Shown: positions 42,142 to 47,710 of the stretch, in pieces
Layout: each line of letters begins with the position of its first letter
How positions within the stretch are numbered: the first letter of the stretch is position 1
Origin: Wylensekiella montiformis
Lineage (GTDB): Bacteria; Bacillota; Negativicutes; Selenomonadales; Selenomonadaceae
Reading direction: 5' to 3'
DNA length: 47,710 nt
Assembly: GCF_009697385.1 (NCBI RefSeq)
Contig: NZ_VUNL01000017.1
Location: 1-47,710, forward strand
Notes under the pieces: generated by a model
What the model was told of the DNA's origin: nothing
Seen by the model: the letters and a program-made list of their open reading frames with translations, nothing else
Database searches by the model: none
Made by a program: the position numbers and the translations under genes

Positions 42142-43641
42142 ATGGCGCAGACTGCCTGGTCGGTCCTGCCGCCGGTCATTACGATCGTGCTGGCTCTTTG
42201 GACAAAAGAAGTGTATATGTCTCTGATTATTGGAATCTTTTCCGGTGCGATGCTTTTTACCGGCGGCAGCATCCTCGGTTCGATTCTCACGATGTTTGCT
42301 GTCATGGAAGAAAAGGTCGGCGGCAACGTCAATATTCTCGTGTTTCTGGTGATTCTCGGTATTCTCGTGGCGGCGATCACGCGCAGCGGAGCGACGCGGG
42401 CCTATGGCGAATGGGCGGCGCGGACCATCCGCGGCAAGCGCAGCGCCCTTTTGGTTACCGCCCTGCTGGGCATCGTCATCTTCATCGACGATTATTTTAA
42501 CTGCCTGACGGTGGGAACCGTCATGCGGCCCGTTACCGATAAATTCCGGATTGCCCGCACCAAGCTGGCCTATATTATCGACGCTACGGCGGCGCCGGTC
42601 TGCATCATCGCGCCGGTATCGAGCTGGGCGGCGGCGGTCGGGTCTTCGCTGCCGGAAGGATCGGAAATTGACGGGCTTTCGCTCTTTCTGCAGACGATAC
42701 CGTTCAATCTCTACGCCTGGCTGACGATGCTGTTCATGGTGTTTCTTATCTGGACCGGACGCGATTATGCGGCGATGAGAAAGAGCATCCGGGAGAGCAA
42801 CGAGCATTTTGTCATTCCGAAGGAGTATCAGGACACGACGGACATTCGGAAGGAAGAAGATGGAAAGGGAAAGATCATCGATCTGCTTCTGCCGCTGTTG
42901 GTGCTCATTGCAGCCTGCGTCTACGGCATGCTCTATACGGGCGGCATTCACGAAGGCAAGGGAATCGCTGAGGCGTTTGCCAACTGCAATTCGGCCAAAT
43001 CGCTTGTCATGGGCTCCTTTATCGCGTTTGTTTTCACCGGCTTTTTGTATCTGCCGCGCAGGGTGATTTCCTTTAATGCGTTCTGCGACAGCTTCGGCTG
43101 GGGGTTCAAGGCGATGACGCCGGCCATCTTTATCCTGTGTCTGGCCTGGACGCTTTCCGGTATTTGCAGCGATAAATATCTGAATCTGGGCGGATTCGTC
43201 GGCGGCCTTGTCAGCGCACATGCCTCTCTGATCCTGTTCCTGCCGCCGATCTTCTTCCTCGTGGCCATCGGACTGGCTTTTGCTACGGGAACGTCGTGGG
43301 GAACCTTCGGCATCCTGATCCCGATCGCGGTTGCGGTTGTCGGTGCGGACCCGAATATGCTCGTACTCTGTGTGGCCGCTGTCCTGTCGGGAGCGGTCGG
43401 CGGCGACCATGCTTCGCCGATTTCGGATACGACGATTCTGGCCTCGGCCGGGGCGCAGTGCCATCATATTGACCATGTCAATACGCAGCTTCCTTATGTC
43501 CTGACCGTTTCTTCCTGCTGTATTATTGGCTATGTGGTCGACGGCATCACGGCCAGCGGCTGGGCCGGGCTGGCGGTGTCCCTGCTCTGTCTCGGCGCCG
43601 TCATGGGCGTGATCCGCATGAGGGTTTCTTCTCTGGACTGA
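42142..43641 (+). CDS. nhaC: NhaC-family Na+/H+ antiporter
   Basis: A 499-residue membrane transporter with about 11-12 helices. Family marks: GIVIFIDDYFNCLTVG (about 110-126), APVSSWAAAVGS, FATGTSWGTFGILIPIAVAV and GAVGGDHASPISDTTILAS. It likely exchanges Na+ for H+; related proteins exchange malate/lactate or amino acids. ATG 42142 was preferred to 42136 because GAAAGTAGG gives proper spacing. It lies 92 bases after rsmA and ends at a terminator. Confidence 0.85.
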   Translation: MAQTAWSVLPPVITIVLALWTKEVYMSLIIGIFSGAMLFTGGSILGSILTMFAVMEEKVGGNVNILVFLVILGILVAAITRSGATRAYGEWAARTIRGKRSALLVTALLGIVIFIDDYFNCLTVGTVMRPVTDKFRIARTKLAYIIDATAAPVCIIAPVSSWAAAVGSSLPEGSEIDGLSLFLQTIPFNLYAWLTMLFMVFLIWTGRDYAAMRKSIRESNEHFVIPKEYQDTTDIRKEEDGKGKIIDLLLPLLVLIAACVYGMLYTGGIHEGKGIAEAFANCNSAKSLVMGSFIAFVFTGFLYLPRRVISFNAFCDSFGWGFKAMTPAIFILCLAWTLSGICSDKYLNLGGFVGGLVSAHASLILFLPPIFFLVAIGLAFATGTSWGTFGILIPIAVAVVGADPNMLVLCVAAVLSGAVGGDHASPISDTTILASAGAQCHHIDHVNTQLPYVLTVSSCCIIGYVVDGITASGWAGLAVSLLCLGAVMGVIRMRVSSLD

Positions 43642-43679
43642 GCGTATCTTTGACCGGATGCTGGCCAAAGATCGAATAT

Positions 43680-43724
43680 AGAAGGCGTCAGCCTGTCGAA
43701 ATGACGGGCTGACGCCTTTTTTGT
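43680..43724. terminator. Bidirectional terminator between nhaC and tadG-like gene
   Basis: AAGGCGTCAGCC (43682-43693) pairs with GGCTGACGCCTT (43707-43718), followed by a six-T run. Confidence 0.85.
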
Positions 43725-43738
43725 CCTATGGTTAAAGT

Positions 43739-45355
43739 TCAAAGCGATTCCAGACGTATCACCGTTGTGGTGCGGCTGTTCAGATGGGGAACATGCTGGT
43801 AGTTTTTCTGCGTGAGGAAGGGACCGGCTTCTACATCGTAGTCCTGATTGTCGATTTTTACGCGCTGGCCGACGATATTTCCGTAGATCCGGTCATAGGC
43901 ATCGAGCCAGATCTCGCCCTCCGGCGCGAAGATGATGCCGCGGAACTTGGAGTAGTTGTGCATGCGGATGTTGCCGTGCAGGGAGATGATTACGGCGTAA
44001 TTTTCATGATCTCGTCCGTCGCCGTCCTTGTCGCAGTACATCTCGTTCATATCCCAGCCGTGCAGTTTGTCGCCGTTCGTGGTCTTTTCCATATTGATGG
44101 TCACATCGCCGTTGACGATAATGACGCGGAACCGTTCCTGATCCGGCGTGAGATTGGCGGAGTGCTTATAAATGTTGTTGCTGTTGCACTGCACGCCGAG
44201 CGGGTTGAGATCCTGTCCCCAGCGCAGGTTTCCCTGATACCAGGTCAGCCCGCCGGCATCAAACTGATACGATTCGCTGGCGGGCGTTGTGTCGTCACAG
44301 TACCAGCCCTTCTGCTCAGCGGCGGCCAGATCGGACTGGCAAAGCGCCCGGACTTCCTGATAAAAGGCGTAGAGGTCTTTGGTGACGGGATTTTGCGCGT
44401 TAAAGGAGATGTCGAGCGGCGGGTTATTGATGCGCGTGTTGTAGGAGGAATTTGTCGGCCCGCATGAAGCGCCCTGCGGCGTGGAGAACAGGAAGCTCTT
44501 ATCCTTGTCGGTGTTGTATCCGTCGGCGTTGGCCGTCCCATAGAGACTGCTGGTATCGATGCGGGATATGCCGTCCTCATTGATGCCGTTTGCGCCGGTT
44601 AGCTGAAAATTGTATTCGGTGCTATTGGCATTGTTGAGGCCGATGCGTCCGTTGCCGCCAATGTTTCCGCTCAGCCTGTAAGGATGATGCGGATTCCCTT
44701 TGAAGATGACGGAAGCCCGCTCCGGATTGTTCGCCGGCTGGTCGGCGCTGCCGGACGGATCGTACTGCCTGCGGCCGGCATTGCCTCTTTCGTCGTTTTT
44801 GGTCCAGCGGGAGGTTGCGGCGCCGAATACGGTATAATCGAAGGGGCCTGTTCCCCCCGCAGTGACCAGATGGGCGCGCGAGGCGGCCTGAATATCCATG
44901 AAGCGGAGCGAGTCGATATTCAGCAGACCGCCGAGCATGCCGAAGAACGGCAGCTGCACCTTCTGGCGCAGGCGGACATCTACATAGTCGTCATGCGCGT
45001 CTGTATCGATATGGATGGATGCGGCGCCGTCCGGAAAAGATTCGGAGCTGCGGACCTCTTTGAGCCTGGTCGTATGTCCGTACTCCGTGCGGCTGTAGTT
45101 CATCTGCGCAGATCTTTTGGCGCTGTCCTTTGTGCTGCGGACGTTGCGCCCCGAATCCAGATATTCGTGTCCTCCGGCCAGCGCCGCGGCATCCGCCGCG
45201 TTCTGCAGCGTGGATTTTGCCAGATAGGCGCCGCCGAAATCCACGGTGATTCCGCCGAGAAAAAAGAGGACCGGCAGAAGAAATGCCGTACATATCAGAA
45301 CATTGCCCTGCTGGCCCGGATGGCGAAGCCAAGTCTCTTTGCTGAACCTGCGCAT
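43739..45355 (-). CDS. TadG-like protein (Flp pilus-assembly TadE/G family, N-terminal domain)
   Basis: A 538-residue protein with a TadE/TadG-like N-terminus: QGNVLICTAFLLPVLFFLGGITVDFGGAYLAKSTLQNAADAAALAGG (split by helix end near residue 38), one membrane helix with a pseudopilin-like segment. The large exported part (about 60-538) is rich in Asn, Gly and Tyr, with several Cys (CGPTN, CQSD, YCDD, QCNSN, MYCDKDGDG). DKDGDGRD resembles a calcium-binding loop. The C-terminal part, with repeated short strands (VIISLHGNIRMHNYSKFRGIIFAPEG), looks like a beta-helix. No other tad/flp gene is near. Function is unknown. Confidence 0.75.
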   Translation of the reverse strand: MRRFSKETWLRHPGQQGNVLICTAFLLPVLFFLGGITVDFGGAYLAKSTLQNAADAAALAGGHEYLDSGRNVRSTKDSAKRSAQMNYSRTEYGHTTRLKEVRSSESFPDGAASIHIDTDAHDDYVDVRLRQKVQLPFFGMLGGLLNIDSLRFMDIQAASRAHLVTAGGTGPFDYTVFGAATSRWTKNDERGNAGRRQYDPSGSADQPANNPERASVIFKGNPHHPYRLSGNIGGNGRIGLNNANSTEYNFQLTGANGINEDGISRIDTSSLYGTANADGYNTDKDKSFLFSTPQGASCGPTNSSYNTRINNPPLDISFNAQNPVTKDLYAFYQEVRALCQSDLAAAEQKGWYCDDTTPASESYQFDAGGLTWYQGNLRWGQDLNPLGVQCNSNNIYKHSANLTPDQERFRVIIVNGDVTINMEKTTNGDKLHGWDMNEMYCDKDGDGRDHENYAVIISLHGNIRMHNYSKFRGIIFAPEGEIWLDAYDRIYGNIVGQRVKIDNQDYDVEAGPFLTQKNYQHVPHLNSRTTTVIRLESL

Positions 45356-45417
45356 GTGATTCCCTCTCCCTTTCCAATAAGCCTCACTTTATCTGTGATG
45401 AAGATATGTTCCCTGCT

Positions 45418-45456
45418 ATCGTATCATGCAAATTTTCTCAAAACAATGAGTTTTGA
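45418..45456 (-). promoter_or_regulatory. Promoter of the tadG-like gene with overlapping operator-like inverted repeat
   Basis: On the minus strand -35 TTGTTT (plus 45441-45446) and -10 TACGAT (plus 45418-45423), 17 bases apart. A perfect inverted repeat TCAAAAC-5-GTTTTGA (45438-45456) covers the -35 box. Confidence 0.5.
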
Positions 45457-45498
45457 AAAATCAGGTATAAGGTACGGAAAAAGAACTTTGTAAATAAA

Positions 45499-45549
45499 AG
45501 AAGAGACTGTTGCAAAGTCCTGTGGCATGACTTTGCAGCAGTCTCTTGG
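45499..45549 (-). terminator. Terminator after the GGDEF gene
   Basis: AAGAGACTG-TTGCAAAGTC (45501-45519) pairs with GACTTTGCAGCAGTCTCTT (45529-45547). On the minus strand it is followed by a T-rich stretch. Confidence 0.8.
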
Positions 45550-45564
45550 AAAGAAAAAACGGTG

Positions 45565-47445
45565 TTAGAACGGCTCCTGAATCACGAGGGCCAGCGGCCG
45601 CCCGTTGGTATCGTCCCAGAAGAGATTGCAGGCGCGGCTGCAGATTTTTGCGCCGCTGTTCCAGTTATCGATCTCACACTGGATGTATTCGCTGCCTTCT
45701 CCCGAGAGTTTCTGCACGGGACAGTTCGGGCATGGCGTCTGGCGCTTGTGGAAAAGCTGATAGCAGGGCTGTTTGGCCATGCCGTCCGGCAGCGCCTGAC
45801 GAATGGTGCGGTTGAAATAAACGGGATGCATGGTGATTTTGTCGATGACGTAGACGATTTCCTGCATGTGGTCGAGCAGATCGCGCAGGTGCGCGTTTTG
45901 CTGACGCAGCTTATTGTCGTCATGCGGCGTCAGGAGGATGTTGCCGAGAATGACGGCAAAGATGCTGAGCTTGCGAATCGCTTCCTCCTTGAAGACATGC
46001 GGAGCCGTGCTTTCGAAGCCGATGCAGCCGAGCGTGTCGGAGCCATGGGAGATCAGGCAGTGCGCAAAGGCGCCGATCTGGAAGAACTGGATGCATTCCT
46101 GATATTTTTCTTCTTTTTCTGCCGTATCTTCGCAGATGGACATGACGCCGTAGGAGGTGGCTTTGTAGCCGGAGAGCACCATGTTGTTGCGCAGGCAGAG
46201 AAGGCGGGAAATGTCTTCTCGGTGTTCCTGCGGCTTCAGGGAGACGCCGTTCGGGCTGAGCCATTCAAACGCGGTGCTGTACTGATTGGTCGCCGGATTG
46301 AAGCGGTCTACGGCCACGCGGTCCAGATTGAACTGCTTGCCGAACATGCCGAGGGACAGGGAGATGGTGGCCTCCGGACTGTTTGTCTCGTAGAGCAGCC
46401 GGAAAATGAACTCGATCATGTTGTCTTTGAAGGCTTTCTGCTGCAGTCCCTCAAAGTCGACGGGTGCGCGGTGGTTTGTGATAGAGGCCTGACCGATGAG
46501 GCTGGGATGGTAGATCATGTACTGGTTTTTGCCCTGACTTTTGGCTTCGTACAGCGCACGGTCTGCATGCTTGAAGAGCTCCGTGTAGCTTGTCCCGTGC
46601 TCCGGATAGAACGACGCGCCGATGCTGATGGAAAAGGGAAGCTCCTCGTTTCCGTTTTTGTATTTGCGGTTCAGGTTGTGAATCAGGCGATCGCAGCGCT
46701 CCTTGAGAACCGGGACGTTTGTCATGTTGCGAAACAGTACGATGAACTCGTCGCCGCCGATGCGTCCCTTGATGTCGGAATGACGGAAATTATGGAGGAT
46801 CGCATTGCCCATGTCCGTGAGGACAGCATCGCCGAAGAGGTGGCCGAAGGTATCGTTGATTCCCTTAAACCCGTCGGCGTCGATCAGCAGCATGGCCGCC
46901 TGATCGATGTCCCGGGAAAGGCCGGCCAGATAGTCGATGATGCGCTTTTTGCAGGCGTCCTTGTTCAGCAGTCCGGTCAGCTTGTCATGCGCTGCCTCGC
47001 GTTCCACGCGCTGCTGCCAGAGCTTCTGGGCCTGGATGTTGCGGATGTTGCCGTAGGCGACGACCGGCTTCAGTCCGTCGTAATAGGTGATGATATGGAT
47101 TTCAGACCAGAGATAATCCATCCGGCTGCGGTCGCGGAGCCGCAGCTTGCAGGAGGCGTTGCGGGTCCGGTTGCGATACCGTTCAAGATGGCGGAAAATG
47201 GTATGAAGATAAACGCGCAGCAGATGCGTCTCATCGGGATGAATGAGCGCAGAGTGCCAGAGCATGCTGGAGGCGCAGGCTATCTTCGATGGGATATCGT
47301 AATTGTTTTGTGGAACCGGTTTGTTCAAATCGATGGTATCTGTGGTCAGGTCCCAGCGGAAGTAGAGACGCCGGTCAAAGTCCTCCAGCGCAACATACAC
47401 ATCGTTGCCGAATTCGGTCGGTATCCGGTGGCTGACTGCCCTCAT
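45565..47445 (-). CDS. Diguanylate cyclase with PAS-GGDEF-GAF-PAS layout
   Basis: A 626-residue soluble signalling protein that should make cyclic di-GMP. The N-terminal PAS-like region (about 15-150) precedes a GGDEF domain (about 155-320) with RIGGDEF (GGDEF 230-234) and an intact inhibitory I-site R221-H-S-D224 five residues upstream. A GAF-like domain (about 340-500) and a C-terminal PAS-like domain (about 520-626) follow; the last has the cysteine cluster CYQLFHKRQTPCPNCP and CEIDN...CSRAC, perhaps for metal or redox sensing. No membrane helix. ATG 47445 was chosen over 47463 because GGAGAAGGG lies just before it. Stands alone next to a TadG-like gene. Confidence 0.88.
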   Translation of the reverse strand: MRAVSHRIPTEFGNDVYVALEDFDRRLYFRWDLTTDTIDLNKPVPQNNYDIPSKIACASSMLWHSALIHPDETHLLRVYLHTIFRHLERYRNRTRNASCKLRLRDRSRMDYLWSEIHIITYYDGLKPVVAYGNIRNIQAQKLWQQRVEREAAHDKLTGLLNKDACKKRIIDYLAGLSRDIDQAAMLLIDADGFKGINDTFGHLFGDAVLTDMGNAILHNFRHSDIKGRIGGDEFIVLFRNMTNVPVLKERCDRLIHNLNRKYKNGNEELPFSISIGASFYPEHGTSYTELFKHADRALYEAKSQGKNQYMIYHPSLIGQASITNHRAPVDFEGLQQKAFKDNMIEFIFRLLYETNSPEATISLSLGMFGKQFNLDRVAVDRFNPATNQYSTAFEWLSPNGVSLKPQEHREDISRLLCLRNNMVLSGYKATSYGVMSICEDTAEKEEKYQECIQFFQIGAFAHCLISHGSDTLGCIGFESTAPHVFKEEAIRKLSIFAVILGNILLTPHDDNKLRQQNAHLRDLLDHMQEIVYVIDKITMHPVYFNRTIRQALPDGMAKQPCYQLFHKRQTPCPNCPVQKLSGEGSEYIQCEIDNWNSGAKICSRACNLFWDDTNGRPLALVIQEPF

Positions 47446-47530
47446 AGTGAATCCCTTCTCCATGAAACATGATAAAAATATGACAACATGGCAGCTGTCA
47501 ACATATGTCGTCAGACTCCAATTACTTTCT

Positions 47531-47560
47531 AGTATAACGGATATAGGACATTTTTACCAA
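47531..47560 (-). promoter_or_regulatory. Promoter of the GGDEF gene
   Basis: On the minus strand -35 TTGGTA (plus 47555-47560) and -10 TATACT (plus 47531-47536), 18 bases apart, between the IS30 end and the gene. A second TTGACA further downstream (near plus 47499) lacks a good -10. Confidence 0.5.
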
Positions 47561-47583
47561 TAAAATTTCATACTTTTTTAAAG

Positions 47584-47710
47584 CCCGAATTGCAATAATA
47601 AGTTGAACACCCGGCGAACCTTTATGCAGTAAGTGCTGCAAGCATTTCTTCCCTAAAGCACTCCTCGGGTGTCTTATAGCCGAGTATTTTTCTTGGCAGG
47701 GTGTTGGCCC
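47584..47710 (-). mobile_element. 3' end of the same IS30-family insertion sequence (right edge)
   Basis: Reverse complement of bases 1-125 with two more bases at the outer edge, identical throughout. The boundary with unique sequence is at 47583/47584. The element body lies outside the window to the right. Confidence 0.85.
47622..47710 (-). pseudogene. IS30-family transposase, C-terminal fragment (cut by contig edge)
   Basis: Same 28 codons as at the left edge (LPRKILGYKTPEECF...), stop at plus 47624-47622. Cut by the window end, so it may be complete in the genome. Confidence 0.8.

Noticed and set aside
45562-47472. 636-codon open frame on the plus strand opposite the GGDEF gene
   Set aside because: The minus-strand product has clear GGDEF, GAF and PAS motifs; the opposite frame is a low-complexity Val/Asp/Glu-rich shadow without a ribosome-binding site.
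22-47710. CRISPR array, tRNA or rRNA genes
   Set aside because: No regularly spaced direct repeats, no cloverleaf-like segments with TTC-x-A-x-TC arms, and no rRNA stretches were seen in the intergenic regions.

Overview
The window looks like a contig from a diderm member of the Firmicutes, most probably class Negativicutes (Selenomonas/Mitsuokella/Megasphaera-like). Core gene order is Firmicutes-like (rpmE-yqhQ-prfA-prmC-tsaC; rapZ-yvcK-whiA; a T-box before pheA; yaaO-like-tmk-rnmV-rsmA). The proteins facing outward are outer-membrane types: an SLH-domain porin of the OmpM kind and a second beta-barrel protein. Both ends of the window carry the same 125-base 3' end of an IS30-family transposase gene, in opposite orientation, so the assembly probably broke at copies of one insertion sequence.

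Layout. 1-5.5 kb: IS30 end, then the translation/tRNA-modification cluster rpmE, yqhQ (DUF1385), prfA, prmC, tsaC and a small coiled-coil membrane protein. 5.5-6.2 kb: a gene-poor, AT-richer stretch with a promoter-to-terminator small RNA candidate and remnants of two small minus-strand ORFs. 6.2-11.7 kb: four exported proteins (EEP nuclease, e(P4)-type acid phosphatase, beta-barrel porin-like protein, S1/P1-nuclease/phospholipase C-like protein) that read as a nucleic-acid and phosphate scavenging set. 11.8-15.6 kb: HAD phosphatase, DEDDh exonuclease, then a Phe T-box controlling pheA and aroF. 15.6-17.2 kb: dispersed intergenic repeats and a lone clpX-type gene. 17.3-25 kb: Cof-type HAD, rapZ-yvcK-whiA, polysaccharide deacetylase, a secreted protein of unknown function, and OmpM.

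25-33.5 kb: Gx transporter and NusG_II genes, alr, a Crp/Fnr regulator with a small membrane protein, a purine permease, HAD phosphatase, a small protein behind a structured leader, galM and an iron-type alcohol dehydrogenase. 33.8-36.5 kb: sucCD and an Hsp20. 36.7-43.6 kb: a small membrane protein, then a DegS-like kinase, PLP decarboxylase, tmk, rnmV and rsmA, joined by four successive ATGA stop/start overlaps, then an NhaC antiporter. 43.7-47.5 kb: a lone TadG-like protein and a PAS-GGDEF-GAF-PAS diguanylate cyclase, both on the minus strand, then the second IS30 end.

No CRISPR array, tRNA, rRNA, prophage or recognisable defence cassette was seen. The parts most worth a second look are the scavenging island (6.2-11.7 kb), the orphan small RNA (5.64-5.82 kb), the structured leader at 31.0-31.2 kb, the translationally chained kinase operon, and the lone ClpX paralogue. 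Most of the window is ordinary chromosomal backbone.
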